From the NCBI GenBank assembly GCA_023053545.1, contig JAKZAN010000004.1, positions 1,922,001 through 1,986,000 on the forward strand: a stretch of 64,000 nt of DNA, read 5' to 3'. The translations under genes were made by a program, and so were the position numbers. Position 1 is the first letter of the stretch; the number at the start of each line of letters is the position of its first letter. This document shows, piece after piece, positions 49,291 through 60,363 of this stretch. Source of the DNA: Lepidurus packardi. Taxonomy: Eukaryota; Arthropoda; Branchiopoda; Notostraca; Triopsidae. The notes below the pieces were generated by a model that did not search any database, was not told the DNA's origin, and was given only the letters and a program-made list of their open reading frames with translations.

Positions 49291-50553
49291 ATGTGTCAGT
49301 TGCGCATCACTCATGAATCCTACTATTGCACTTGGGATCGTGACCTTACACCAACGGCAAATAAACAACATTCAGTCATCCCTACGACAATCCCTGTCAG
49401 AGGTCACGAGTGCCTCAATTGGAAGATACAAAATCAGGGTTCATATCACACAACATCGTTTGCAACCAAGATGGGGTCAATCACACGCACTCGAACAAAA
49501 GGCGACATAGACCATGAAGGTTTCTGTATTGGGAAATCGGTTCACATTATTGTTGAGTGGGTAGAAGCCAGTTTGTCACCTGTGAGAATAGTGGCCAACC
49601 TTTCTCCACTAGGAGGAATCTCGAGTTATGCTCTATTGTCTGGGGAACAGTTGGATTCGGACGGACCATTTGCAATGACAGACTTAGGTGGGGCAGCATA
49701 TGGGATCTCCAATATAAACACCTCAGATTGCAATCTTGTGAAGTTGTATAGTGGTCCCGGAATCATTCTCAAGTTTCCTGCAGGTGGAGAGATTCTGATC
49801 ATTCACAAGTTGTCAACGGGTGTTCGCTTGAACGGGGTTATAGATCGCTGCTATGTGTCTTTATGGGCTACTGCAGATCCTTTCTTGTTTGTCACCAATG
49901 CAAGTTCTTATCCCCTACCTCAAGAATCTCTGGAAATTGTTGGTTCTTGGTCGTCTCTCCTACAGGCTGCAACGGAGTTTTCCGTATCTTCCTCACTTGC
50001 TGCTATTCTCAACTCCAGACAGATCAGTTTAATTAATATGTGTCGTCTAGAGACATCACTTCGGCGGGAGATGCTCTACTCATCAGCTTTAGACCCTGAA
50101 ATGTTGGGGTATCGGCTTACTGGTCAACCAGGGTGGTCGGCTACTGTTGCCGGTGAGCTTGTCAAGCTTAGTAAGTGCAGCAGTGTTGTAGTCAAATTAG
50201 CACCTAAGACATTATGCTACACTCTCCTTCCTCTTGTTCGAGATGGCGACAAGTCAGAACAATTTATGCACCCTGTTCATAGAACAATCCACAACTCCGC
50301 TGTTCAAATATCTTGTGAAGACCCAGCATTACCAGGGTTTTCATCTGGTAACCAATGGTATGAGATGTCTCCATCAATTCGCCCTCTTGGTCAAATCAAC
50401 CCCTTACCCTCAGACCTCAAAGCTTATCACACTCTGGATACTTCAAAGAGGGGTTTGCTGTACACAGCTGATGTTTTATCACGACTGGAGAGCACCACTT
50501 GGATCAATGATCGGAAACGTGTGTTACATGATTCTCTGTTGAACATACGTTGA
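49291..50553 (+). CDS. Unit 8: viral glycoprotein-like ORF
   Basis: Intact consensus copy. Confidence 0.5.
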   Translation: MCQLRITHESYYCTWDRDLTPTANKQHSVIPTTIPVRGHECLNWKIQNQGSYHTTSFATKMGSITRTRTKGDIDHEGFCIGKSVHIIVEWVEASLSPVRIVANLSPLGGISSYALLSGEQLDSDGPFAMTDLGGAAYGISNINTSDCNLVKLYSGPGIILKFPAGGEILIIHKLSTGVRLNGVIDRCYVSLWATADPFLFVTNASSYPLPQESLEIVGSWSSLLQAATEFSVSSSLAAILNSRQISLINMCRLETSLRREMLYSSALDPEMLGYRLTGQPGWSATVAGELVKLSKCSSVVVKLAPKTLCYTLLPLVRDGDKSEQFMHPVHRTIHNSAVQISCEDPALPGFSSGNQWYEMSPSIRPLGQINPLPSDLKAYHTLDTSKRGLLYTADVLSRLESTTWINDRKRVLHDSLLNIR

Positions 50554-50783
50554 ACAGCACCACCACCGGCCGGCTTTATCAACTCGCTGCAATCAGCTGG
50601 TTGATCAGATACTACACTGTACGTTTGTGTCAGATTTTTCAACTTCACTGATATCTCATCCACCGTACGGACGACACCAACACCTTCCAAAGACCGTCTC
50701 ATGGACTCAAAAATAGGCTTATTGCGTTTTGCACGGCGCAGATCCTCGTAACTATCTTGCCAAATGTTTAACAAAGCTGACAA
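50427..50783 (-). CDS. Unit 8: antisense Myb/SANT-like ORF
   Basis: Consensus core. Confidence 0.4.
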   Translation of the reverse strand: MSALLNIWQDSYEDLRRAKRNKPIFESMRRSLEGVGVVRTVDEISVKLKNLTQTYSVVSDQPADCSELIKPAGGGAVQRMFNRESCNTRFRSLIQVVLSSRDKTSAVYSKPLFEVSRV

Positions 50784-50925
50784 CTCAGAATCAACCCAAT
50801 TGGATGAGCGTTTTCTTTCTTCTTTTCTTTCTTCTTTTTCTTTCTTCCCAAGAGTGCAGCGAAGAACTGCAAAGAATGCAGACTAACCAGTGTAGTATCT
50901 GATCAACTCGCTGCTAGACGGGTGG

Positions 50926-52188
50926 ATGTGTCAGTTGCGCATCACTCATGAATCCTACTATTGCACTTGGGATCGTGACCTTACACCAACGGCAAATAAA
51001 CAACATTCAGTCATCCCTACGACAATCCCTGTCAGAGGTCACGAGTGCCTCAATTGGAAGATACAAAATCAGGGTTCATATCACACAACATCGTTTGCAA
51101 CCAAGATGGGGTCAATCACACGCACTCGAACAAAAGGCGACATAGACCATGAAGGTTTCTGTATTGGGAAATCGGTTCACATTATTGTTGAGTGGGTAGA
51201 AGCCAGTTTGTCACCTGTGAGAATAGTGGCCAACCTTTCTCCACTAGGAGGAATCTCGAGTTATGCTCTATTGTCTGGGGAACAGTTGGATTCGGACGGA
51301 CCATTTGCAATGACAGACTTAGGTGGGGCAGCATATGGGATCTCCAATATAAACACCTCAGATTGCAATCTTGTGAAGTTGTATAGTGGTCCCGGAATCA
51401 TTCTCAAGTTTCCTGCAGGTGGAGAGATTCTGATCATTCACAAGTTGTCAACGGGTGTTCGCTTGAACGGGGTTATAGATCGCTGCTATGTGTCTTTATG
51501 GGCTACTGCAGATCCTTTCTTGTTTGTCACCAATGCAAGTTCTTATCCCCTACCTCAAGAATCTCTGGAAATTGTTGGTTCTTGGTCGTCTCTCCTACAG
51601 GCTGCAACGGAGTTTTCCGTATCTTCCTCACTTGCTGCTATTCTCAACTCCAGACAGATCAGTTTAATTAATATGTGTCGTCTAGAGACATCACTTCGGC
51701 GGGAGATGCTCTACTCATCAGCTTTAGACCCTGAAATGTTGGGGTATCGGCTTACTGGTCAACCAGGGTGGTCGGCTACTGTTGCCGGTGAGCTTGTCAA
51801 GCTTAGTAAGTGCAGCAGTGTTGTAGTCAAATTAGCACCTAAGACATTATGCTACACTCTCCTTCCTCTTGTTCGAGATGGCGACAAGTCAGAACAATTT
51901 ATGCACCCTGTTCATAGAACAATCCACAACTCCGCTGTTCAAATATCTTGTGAAGACCCAGCATTACCAGGGTTTTCATCTGGTAACCAATGGTATGAGA
52001 TGTCTCCATCAATTCGCCCTCTTGGTCAAATCAACCCCTTACCCTCAGACCTCAAAGCTTATCACACTCTGGATACTTCAAAGAGGGGTTTGCTGTACAC
52101 AGCTGATGTTTTATCACGACTGGAGAGCACCACTTGGATCAATGATCGGAAACGTGTGTTACATGATTCTCTGTTGAACATACGTTGA
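50926..52188 (+). CDS. Unit 9: viral glycoprotein-like ORF
   Basis: Intact consensus copy. Confidence 0.5.
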   Translation: MCQLRITHESYYCTWDRDLTPTANKQHSVIPTTIPVRGHECLNWKIQNQGSYHTTSFATKMGSITRTRTKGDIDHEGFCIGKSVHIIVEWVEASLSPVRIVANLSPLGGISSYALLSGEQLDSDGPFAMTDLGGAAYGISNINTSDCNLVKLYSGPGIILKFPAGGEILIIHKLSTGVRLNGVIDRCYVSLWATADPFLFVTNASSYPLPQESLEIVGSWSSLLQAATEFSVSSSLAAILNSRQISLINMCRLETSLRREMLYSSALDPEMLGYRLTGQPGWSATVAGELVKLSKCSSVVVKLAPKTLCYTLLPLVRDGDKSEQFMHPVHRTIHNSAVQISCEDPALPGFSSGNQWYEMSPSIRPLGQINPLPSDLKAYHTLDTSKRGLLYTADVLSRLESTTWINDRKRVLHDSLLNIR

Positions 52189-52418
52189 ACAGCACCACCA
52201 CCGGCCGGCTTTATCAACTCGCTGCAATCAGCTGGTTGATCAGATACTACACTGTACGTTTGTGTCAGATTTTTCAACTTCACTGATATCTCATCCACCG
52301 TACGGACGACACCAACACCTTCCAAAGACCGTCTCATGGACTCAAAAATAGGCTTATTGCGTTTTGCACGGCGCAGATCCTCGTAACTATCTTGCCAAAT
52401 GTTTAACAAAGCTGACAA
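52062..52418 (-). CDS. Unit 9: antisense Myb/SANT-like ORF
   Basis: Consensus core. Confidence 0.4.
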   Translation of the reverse strand: MSALLNIWQDSYEDLRRAKRNKPIFESMRRSLEGVGVVRTVDEISVKLKNLTQTYSVVSDQPADCSELIKPAGGGAVQRMFNRESCNTRFRSLIQVVLSSRDKTSAVYSKPLFEVSRV

Positions 52419-52560
52419 CTCAGAATCAACCCAATTGGATGAGCGTTTTCTTTCTTCTTTTCTTTCTTCTTTTTCTTTCTTCCCAAGAGTGCAGCGAAGA
52501 ACTGCAAAGAATGCAGACTAACCAGTGTAGTATCTGATCAACTCGCTGCTAGACGGGTGG

Positions 52561-53823
52561 ATGTGTCAGTTGCGCATCACTCATGAATCCTACTATTGCA
52601 CTTGGGATCGTGACCTTACACCAACGGCAAATAAACAACATTCAGTCATCCCTACGACAATCCCTGTCAGAGGTCACGAGTGCCTCAATTGGAAGATACA
52701 AAATCAGGGTTCATATCACACAACATCGTTTGCAACCAAGATGGGGTCAATCACACGCACTCGAACAAAAGGCGACATAGACCATGAAGGTTTCTGTATT
52801 GGGAAATCGGTTCACATTATTGTTGAGTGGGTAGAAGCCAGTTTGTCACCTGTGAGAATAGTGGCCAACCTTTCTCCACTAGGAGGAATCTCGAGTTATG
52901 CTCTATTGTCTGGGGAACAGTTGGATTCGGACGGACCATTTGCAATGACAGACTTAGGTGGGGCAGCATATGGGATCTCCAATATAAACACCTCAGATTG
53001 CAATCTTGTGAAGTTGTATAGTGGTCCCGGAATCATTCTCAAGTTTCCTGCAGGTGGAGAGATTCTGATCATTCACAAGTTGTCAACGGGTGTTCGCTTG
53101 AACGGGGTTATAGATCGCTGCTATGTGTCTTTATGGGCTACTGCAGATCCTTTCTTGTTTGTCACCAATGCAAGTTCTTATCCCCTACCTCAAGAATCTC
53201 TGGAAATTGTTGGTTCTTGGTCGTCTCTCCTACAGGCTGCAACGGAGTTTTCCGTATCTTCCTCACTTGCTGCTATTCTCAACTCCAGACAGATCAGTTT
53301 AATTAATATGTGTCGTCTAGAGACATCACTTCGGCGGGAGATGCTCTACTCATCAGCTTTAGACCCTGAAATGTTGGGGTATCGGCTTACTGGTCAACCA
53401 GGGTGGTCGGCTACTGTTGCCGGTGAGCTTGTCAAGCTTAGTAAGTGCAGCAGTGTTGTAGTCAAATTAGCACCTAAGACATTATGCTACACTCTCCTTC
53501 CTCTTGTTCGAGATGGCGACAAGTCAGAACAATTTATGCACCCTGTTCATAGAACAATCCACAACTCCGCTGTTCAAATATCTTGTGAAGACCCAGCATT
53601 ACCAGGGTTTTCATCTGGTAACCAATGGTATGAGATGTCTCCATCAATTCGCCCTCTTGGTCAAATCAACCCCTTACCCTCAGACCTCAAAGCTTATCAC
53701 ACTCTGGATACTTCAAAGAGGGGTTTGCTGTACACAGCTGATGTTTTATCACGACTGGAGAGCACCACTTGGATCAATGATCGGAAACGTGTGTTACATG
53801 ATTCTCTGTTGAACATACGTTGA
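52561..53823 (+). CDS. Unit 10: viral glycoprotein-like ORF
   Basis: Intact consensus copy. Confidence 0.5.
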   Translation: MCQLRITHESYYCTWDRDLTPTANKQHSVIPTTIPVRGHECLNWKIQNQGSYHTTSFATKMGSITRTRTKGDIDHEGFCIGKSVHIIVEWVEASLSPVRIVANLSPLGGISSYALLSGEQLDSDGPFAMTDLGGAAYGISNINTSDCNLVKLYSGPGIILKFPAGGEILIIHKLSTGVRLNGVIDRCYVSLWATADPFLFVTNASSYPLPQESLEIVGSWSSLLQAATEFSVSSSLAAILNSRQISLINMCRLETSLRREMLYSSALDPEMLGYRLTGQPGWSATVAGELVKLSKCSSVVVKLAPKTLCYTLLPLVRDGDKSEQFMHPVHRTIHNSAVQISCEDPALPGFSSGNQWYEMSPSIRPLGQINPLPSDLKAYHTLDTSKRGLLYTADVLSRLESTTWINDRKRVLHDSLLNIR

Positions 53824-54053
53824 ACAGCACCACCACCGGCCGGCTTTATCAACTCGCTGCAATCAGCTGGTTGATCAGATACTACACTGTACGTTTGTGT
53901 CAGATTTTTCAACTTCACTGATATCTCATCCACCGTACGGACGACACCAACACCTTCCAAAGACCGTCTCATGGACTCAAAAATAGGCTTATTGCGTTTT
54001 GCACGGCGCAGATCCTCGTAACTATCTTGCCAAATGTTTAACAAAGCTGACAA
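53697..54053 (-). CDS. Unit 10: antisense Myb/SANT-like ORF
   Basis: Consensus core. Confidence 0.4.
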   Translation of the reverse strand: MSALLNIWQDSYEDLRRAKRNKPIFESMRRSLEGVGVVRTVDEISVKLKNLTQTYSVVSDQPADCSELIKPAGGGAVQRMFNRESCNTRFRSLIQVVLSSRDKTSAVYSKPLFEVSRV

Positions 54054-54195
54054 CTCAGAATCAACCCAATTGGATGAGCGTTTTCTTTCTTCTTTTCTTT
54101 CTTCTTTTTCTTTCTTCCCAAGAGTGCAGCGAAGAACTGCAAAGAATGCAGACTAACCAGTGTAGTATCTGATCAACTCGCTGCTAGACGGGTGG

Positions 54196-55458
54196 ATGTG
54201 TCAGTTGCGCATCACTCATGAATCCTACTATTGCACTTGGGATCGTGACCTTACACCAACGGCAAATAAACAACATTCAGTCATCCCTACGACAATCCCT
54301 GTCAGAGGTCACGAGTGCCTCAATTGGAAGATACAAAATCAGGGTTCATATCACACAACATCGTTTGCAACCAAGATGGGGTCAATCACACGCACTCGAA
54401 CAAAAGGCGACATAGACCATGAAGGTTTCTGTATTGGGAAATCGGTTCACATTATTGTTGAGTGGGTAGAAGCCAGTTTGTCACCTGTGAGAATAGTGGC
54501 CAACCTTTCTCCACTAGGAGGAATCTCGAGTTATGCTCTATTGTCTGGGGAACAGTTGGATTCGGACGGACCATTTGCAATGACAGACTTAGGTGGGGCA
54601 GCATATGGGATCTCCAATATAAACACCTCAGATTGCAATCTTGTGAAGTTGTATAGTGGTCCCGGAATCATTCTCAAGTTTCCTGCAGGTGGAGAGATTC
54701 TGATCATTCACAAGTTGTCAACGGGTGTTCGCTTGAACGGGGTTATAGATCGCTGCTATGTGTCTTTATGGGCTACTGCAGATCCTTTCTTGTTTGTCAC
54801 CAATGCAAGTTCTTATCCCCTACCTCAAGAATCTCTGGAAATTGTTGGTTCTTGGTCGTCTCTCCTACAGGCTGCAACGGAGTTTTCCGTATCTTCCTCA
54901 CTTGCTGCTATTCTCAACTCCAGACAGATCAGTTTAATTAATATGTGTCGTCTAGAGACATCACTTCGGCGGGAGATGCTCTACTCATCAGCTTTAGACC
55001 CTGAAATGTTGGGGTATCGGCTTACTGGTCAACCAGGGTGGTCGGCTACTGTTGCCGGTGAGCTTGTCAAGCTTAGTAAGTGCAGCAGTGTTGTAGTCAA
55101 ATTAGCACCTAAGACATTATGCTACACTCTCCTTCCTCTTGTTCGAGATGGCGACAAGTCAGAACAATTTATGCACCCTGTTCATAGAACAATCCACAAC
55201 TCCGCTGTTCAAATATCTTGTGAAGACCCAGCATTACCAGGGTTTTCATCTGGTAACCAATGGTATGAGATGTCTCCATCAATTCGCCCTCTTGGTCAAA
55301 TCAACCCCTTACCCTCAGACCTCAAAGCTTATCACACTCTGGATACTTCAAAGAGGGGTTTGCTGTACACAGCTGATGTTTTATCACGACTGGAGAGCAC
55401 CACTTGGATCAATGATCGGAAACGTGTGTTACATGATTCTCTGTTGAACATACGTTGA
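54196..55458 (+). CDS. Unit 11: viral glycoprotein-like ORF
   Basis: Intact consensus copy. Confidence 0.5.
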   Translation: MCQLRITHESYYCTWDRDLTPTANKQHSVIPTTIPVRGHECLNWKIQNQGSYHTTSFATKMGSITRTRTKGDIDHEGFCIGKSVHIIVEWVEASLSPVRIVANLSPLGGISSYALLSGEQLDSDGPFAMTDLGGAAYGISNINTSDCNLVKLYSGPGIILKFPAGGEILIIHKLSTGVRLNGVIDRCYVSLWATADPFLFVTNASSYPLPQESLEIVGSWSSLLQAATEFSVSSSLAAILNSRQISLINMCRLETSLRREMLYSSALDPEMLGYRLTGQPGWSATVAGELVKLSKCSSVVVKLAPKTLCYTLLPLVRDGDKSEQFMHPVHRTIHNSAVQISCEDPALPGFSSGNQWYEMSPSIRPLGQINPLPSDLKAYHTLDTSKRGLLYTADVLSRLESTTWINDRKRVLHDSLLNIR

Positions 55459-55688
55459 ACAGCACCACCACCGGCCGGCTTTATCAACTCGCTGCAATCA
55501 GCTGGTTGATCAGATACTACACTGTACGTTTGTGTCAGATTTTTCAACTTCACTGATATCTCATCCACCGTACGGACGACACCAACACCTTCCAAAGACC
55601 GTCTCATGGACTCAAAAATAGGCTTATTGCGTTTTGCACGGCGCAGATCCTCGTAACTATCTTGCCAAATGTTTAACAAAGCTGACAA
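55332..55688 (-). CDS. Unit 11: antisense Myb/SANT-like ORF
   Basis: Consensus core. Confidence 0.4.
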   Translation of the reverse strand: MSALLNIWQDSYEDLRRAKRNKPIFESMRRSLEGVGVVRTVDEISVKLKNLTQTYSVVSDQPADCSELIKPAGGGAVQRMFNRESCNTRFRSLIQVVLSSRDKTSAVYSKPLFEVSRV

Positions 55689-55830
55689 CTCAGAATCAAC
55701 CCAATTGGATGAGCGTTTTCTTTCTTCTTTTCTTTCTTCTTTTTCTTTCTTCCCAAGAGTGCAGCGAAGAACTGCAAAGAATGCAGACTAACCAGTGTAG
55801 TATCTGATCAACTCGCTGCTAGACGGGTGG

Positions 55831-57093
55831 ATGTGTCAGTTGCGCATCACTCATGAATCCTACTATTGCACTTGGGATCGTGACCTTACACCAACGGCAA
55901 ATAAACAACATTCAGTCATCCCTACGACAATCCCTGTCAGAGGTCACGAGTGCCTCAATTGGAAGATACAAAATCAGGGTTCATATCACACAACATCGTT
56001 TGCAACCAAGATGGGGTCAATCACACGCACTCGAACAAAAGGCGACATAGACCATGAAGGTTTCTGTATTGGGAAATCGGTTCACATTATTGTTGAGTGG
56101 GTAGAAGCCAGTTTGTCACCTGTGAGAATAGTGGCCAACCTTTCTCCACTAGGAGGAATCTCGAGTTATGCTCTATTGTCTGGGGAACAGTTGGATTCGG
56201 ACGGACCATTTGCAATGACAGACTTAGGTGGGGCAGCATATGGGATCTCCAATATAAACACCTCAGATTGCAATCTTGTGAAGTTGTATAGTGGTCCCGG
56301 AATCATTCTCAAGTTTCCTGCAGGTGGAGAGATTCTGATCATTCACAAGTTGTCAACGGGTGTTCGCTTGAACGGGGTTATAGATCGCTGCTATGTGTCT
56401 TTATGGGCTACTGCAGATCCTTTCTTGTTTGTCACCAATGCAAGTTCTTATCCCCTACCTCAAGAATCTCTGGAAATTGTTGGTTCTTGGTCGTCTCTCC
56501 TACAGGCTGCAACGGAGTTTTCCGTATCTTCCTCACTTGCTGCTATTCTCAACTCCAGACAGATCAGTTTAATTAATATGTGTCGTCTAGAGACATCACT
56601 TCGGCGGGAGATGCTCTACTCATCAGCTTTAGACCCTGAAATGTTGGGGTATCGGCTTACTGGTCAACCAGGGTGGTCGGCTACTGTTGCCGGTGAGCTT
56701 GTCAAGCTTAGTAAGTGCAGCAGTGTTGTAGTCAAATTAGCACCTAAGACATTATGCTACACTCTCCTTCCTCTTGTTCGAGATGGCGACAAGTCAGAAC
56801 AATTTATGCACCCTGTTCATAGAACAATCCACAACTCCGCTGTTCAAATATCTTGTGAAGACCCAGCATTACCAGGGTTTTCATCTGGTAACCAATGGTA
56901 TGAGATGTCTCCATCAATTCGCCCTCTTGGTCAAATCAACCCCTTACCCTCAGACCTCAAAGCTTATCACACTCTGGATACTTCAAAGAGGGGTTTGCTG
57001 TACACAGCTGATGTTTTATCACGACTGGAGAGCACCACTTGGATCAATGATCGGAAACGTGTGTTACATGATTCTCTGTTGAACATACGTTGA
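55831..57093 (+). CDS. Unit 12: viral glycoprotein-like ORF
   Basis: Intact consensus copy. Confidence 0.5.
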   Translation: MCQLRITHESYYCTWDRDLTPTANKQHSVIPTTIPVRGHECLNWKIQNQGSYHTTSFATKMGSITRTRTKGDIDHEGFCIGKSVHIIVEWVEASLSPVRIVANLSPLGGISSYALLSGEQLDSDGPFAMTDLGGAAYGISNINTSDCNLVKLYSGPGIILKFPAGGEILIIHKLSTGVRLNGVIDRCYVSLWATADPFLFVTNASSYPLPQESLEIVGSWSSLLQAATEFSVSSSLAAILNSRQISLINMCRLETSLRREMLYSSALDPEMLGYRLTGQPGWSATVAGELVKLSKCSSVVVKLAPKTLCYTLLPLVRDGDKSEQFMHPVHRTIHNSAVQISCEDPALPGFSSGNQWYEMSPSIRPLGQINPLPSDLKAYHTLDTSKRGLLYTADVLSRLESTTWINDRKRVLHDSLLNIR

Positions 57094-57323
57094 ACAGCAC
57101 CACCACCGGCCGGCTTTATCAACTCGCTGCAATCAGCTGGTTGATCAGATACTACACTGTACGTTTGTGTCAGATTTTTCAACTTCACTGATATCTCATC
57201 CACCGTACGGACGACACCAACACCTTCCAAAGACCGTCTCATGGACTCAAAAATAGGCTTATTGCGTTTTGCACGGCGCAGATCCTCGTAACTATCTTGC
57301 CAAATGTTTAACAAAGCTGACAA
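56967..57323 (-). CDS. Unit 12: antisense Myb/SANT-like ORF
   Basis: Consensus core. Confidence 0.4.
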   Translation of the reverse strand: MSALLNIWQDSYEDLRRAKRNKPIFESMRRSLEGVGVVRTVDEISVKLKNLTQTYSVVSDQPADCSELIKPAGGGAVQRMFNRESCNTRFRSLIQVVLSSRDKTSAVYSKPLFEVSRV

Positions 57324-57465
57324 CTCAGAATCAACCCAATTGGATGAGCGTTTTCTTTCTTCTTTTCTTTCTTCTTTTTCTTTCTTCCCAAGAGTGCAGC
57401 GAAGAACTGCAAAGAATGCAGACTAACCAGTGTAGTATCTGATCAACTCGCTGCTAGACGGGTGG

Positions 57466-58728
57466 ATGTGTCAGTTGCGCATCACTCATGAATCCTACTA
57501 TTGCACTTGGGATCGTGACCTTACACCAACGGCAAATAAACAACATTCAGTCATCCCTACGACAATCCCTGTCAGAGGTCACGAGTGCCTCAATTGGAAG
57601 ATACAAAATCAGGGTTCATATCACACAACATCGTTTGCAACCAAGATGGGGTCAATCACACGCACTCGAACAAAAGGCGACATAGACCATGAAGGTTTCT
57701 GTATTGGGAAATCGGTTCACATTATTGTTGAGTGGGTAGAAGCCAGTTTGTCACCTGTGAGAATAGTGGCCAACCTTTCTCCACTAGGAGGAATCTCGAG
57801 TTATGCTCTATTGTCTGGGGAACAGTTGGATTCGGACGGACCATTTGCAATGACAGACTTAGGTGGGGCAGCATATGGGATCTCCAATATAAACACCTCA
57901 GATTGCAATCTTGTGAAGTTGTATAGTGGTCCCGGAATCATTCTCAAGTTTCCTGCAGGTGGAGAGATTCTGATCATTCACAAGTTGTCAACGGGTGTTC
58001 GCTTGAACGGGGTTATAGATCGCTGCTATGTGTCTTTATGGGCTACTGCAGATCCTTTCTTGTTTGTCACCAATGCAAGTTCTTATCCCCTACCTCAAGA
58101 ATCTCTGGAAATTGTTGGTTCTTGGTCGTCTCTCCTACAGGCTGCAACGGAGTTTTCCGTATCTTCCTCACTTGCTGCTATTCTCAACTCCAGACAGATC
58201 AGTTTAATTAATATGTGTCGTCTAGAGACATCACTTCGGCGGGAGATGCTCTACTCATCAGCTTTAGACCCTGAAATGTTGGGGTATCGGCTTACTGGTC
58301 AACCAGGGTGGTCGGCTACTGTTGCCGGTGAGCTTGTCAAGCTTAGTAAGTGCAGCAGTGTTGTAGTCAAATTAGCACCTAAGACATTATGCTACACTCT
58401 CCTTCCTCTTGTTCGAGATGGCGACAAGTCAGAACAATTTATGCACCCTGTTCATAGAACAATCCACAACTCCGCTGTTCAAATATCTTGTGAAGACCCA
58501 GCATTACCAGGGTTTTCATCTGGTAACCAATGGTATGAGATGTCTCCATCAATTCGCCCTCTTGGTCAAATCAACCCCTTACCCTCAGACCTCAAAGCTT
58601 ATCACACTCTGGATACTTCAAAGAGGGGTTTGCTGTACACAGCTGATGTTTTATCACGACTGGAGAGCACCACTTGGATCAATGATCGGAAACGTGTGTT
58701 ACATGATTCTCTGTTGAACATACGTTGA
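57466..58728 (+). CDS. Unit 13: viral glycoprotein-like ORF
   Basis: Intact consensus copy. Confidence 0.5.
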   Translation: MCQLRITHESYYCTWDRDLTPTANKQHSVIPTTIPVRGHECLNWKIQNQGSYHTTSFATKMGSITRTRTKGDIDHEGFCIGKSVHIIVEWVEASLSPVRIVANLSPLGGISSYALLSGEQLDSDGPFAMTDLGGAAYGISNINTSDCNLVKLYSGPGIILKFPAGGEILIIHKLSTGVRLNGVIDRCYVSLWATADPFLFVTNASSYPLPQESLEIVGSWSSLLQAATEFSVSSSLAAILNSRQISLINMCRLETSLRREMLYSSALDPEMLGYRLTGQPGWSATVAGELVKLSKCSSVVVKLAPKTLCYTLLPLVRDGDKSEQFMHPVHRTIHNSAVQISCEDPALPGFSSGNQWYEMSPSIRPLGQINPLPSDLKAYHTLDTSKRGLLYTADVLSRLESTTWINDRKRVLHDSLLNIR

Positions 58729-58958
58729 ACAGCACCACCACCGGCCGGCTTTATCAACTCGCTGCAATCAGCTGGTTGATCAGATACTACACTGTACGTT
58801 TGTGTCAGATTTTTCAACTTCACTGATATCTCATCCACCGTACGGACGACACCAACACCTTCCAAAGACCGTCTCATGGACTCAAAAATAGGCTTATTGC
58901 GTTTTGCACGGCGCAGATCCTCGTAACTATCTTGCCAAATGTTTAACAAAGCTGACAA
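58602..58958 (-). CDS. Unit 13: antisense Myb/SANT-like ORF
   Basis: Consensus core. Confidence 0.4.
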   Translation of the reverse strand: MSALLNIWQDSYEDLRRAKRNKPIFESMRRSLEGVGVVRTVDEISVKLKNLTQTYSVVSDQPADCSELIKPAGGGAVQRMFNRESCNTRFRSLIQVVLSSRDKTSAVYSKPLFEVSRV

Positions 58959-59100
58959 CTCAGAATCAACCCAATTGGATGAGCGTTTTCTTTCTTCTTT
59001 TCTTTCTTCTTTTTCTTTCTTCCCAAGAGTGCAGCGAAGAACTGCAAAGAATGCAGACTAACCAGTGTAGTATCTGATCAACTCGCTGCTAGACGGGTGG

Positions 59101-60363
59101 ATGTGTCAGTTGCGCATCACTCATGAATCCTACTATTGCACTTGGGATCGTGACCTTACACCAACGGCAAATAAACAACATTCAGTCATCCCTACGACAA
59201 TCCCTGTCAGAGGTCACGAGTGCCTCAATTGGAAGATACAAAATCAGGGTTCATATCACACAACATCGTTTGCAACCAAGATGGGGTCAATCACACGCAC
59301 TCGAACAAAAGGCGACATAGACCATGAAGGTTTCTGTATTGGGAAATCGGTTCACATTATTGTTGAGTGGGTAGAAGCCAGTTTGTCACCTGTGAGAATA
59401 GTGGCCAACCTTTCTCCACTAGGAGGAATCTCGAGTTATGCTCTATTGTCTGGGGAACAGTTGGATTCGGACGGACCATTTGCAATGACAGACTTAGGTG
59501 GGGCAGCATATGGGATCTCCAATATAAACACCTCAGATTGCAATCTTGTGAAGTTGTATAGTGGTCCCGGAATCATTCTCAAGTTTCCTGCAGGTGGAGA
59601 GATTCTGATCATTCACAAGTTGTCAACGGGTGTTCGCTTGAACGGGGTTATAGATCGCTGCTATGTGTCTTTATGGGCTACTGCAGATCCTTTCTTGTTT
59701 GTCACCAATGCAAGTTCTTATCCCCTACCTCAAGAATCTCTGGAAATTGTTGGTTCTTGGTCGTCTCTCCTACAGGCTGCAACGGAGTTTTCCGTATCTT
59801 CCTCACTTGCTGCTATTCTCAACTCCAGACAGATCAGTTTAATTAATATGTGTCGTCTAGAGACATCACTTCGGCGGGAGATGCTCTACTCATCAGCTTT
59901 AGACCCTGAAATGTTGGGGTATCGGCTTACTGGTCAACCAGGGTGGTCGGCTACTGTTGCCGGTGAGCTTGTCAAGCTTAGTAAGTGCAGCAGTGTTGTA
60001 GTCAAATTAGCACCTAAGACATTATGCTACACTCTCCTTCCTCTTGTTCGAGATGGCGACAAGTCAGAACAATTTATGCACCCTGTTCATAGAACAATCC
60101 ACAACTCCGCTGTTCAAATATCTTGTGAAGACCCAGCATTACCAGGGTTTTCATCTGGTAACCAATGGTATGAGATGTCTCCATCAATTCGCCCTCTTGG
60201 TCAAATCAACCCCTTACCCTCAGACCTCAAAGCTTATCACACTCTGGATACTTCAAAGAGGGGTTTGCTGTACACAGCTGATGTTTTATCACGACTGGAG
60301 AGCACCACTTGGATCAATGATCGGAAACGTGTGTTACATGATTCTCTGTTGAACATACGTTGA
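59101..60363 (+). CDS. Unit 14: viral glycoprotein-like ORF
   Basis: Intact consensus copy. A single T-to-G change at 60601, beyond the ORF, distinguishes this unit. Confidence 0.5.
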   Translation: MCQLRITHESYYCTWDRDLTPTANKQHSVIPTTIPVRGHECLNWKIQNQGSYHTTSFATKMGSITRTRTKGDIDHEGFCIGKSVHIIVEWVEASLSPVRIVANLSPLGGISSYALLSGEQLDSDGPFAMTDLGGAAYGISNINTSDCNLVKLYSGPGIILKFPAGGEILIIHKLSTGVRLNGVIDRCYVSLWATADPFLFVTNASSYPLPQESLEIVGSWSSLLQAATEFSVSSSLAAILNSRQISLINMCRLETSLRREMLYSSALDPEMLGYRLTGQPGWSATVAGELVKLSKCSSVVVKLAPKTLCYTLLPLVRDGDKSEQFMHPVHRTIHNSAVQISCEDPALPGFSSGNQWYEMSPSIRPLGQINPLPSDLKAYHTLDTSKRGLLYTADVLSRLESTTWINDRKRVLHDSLLNIR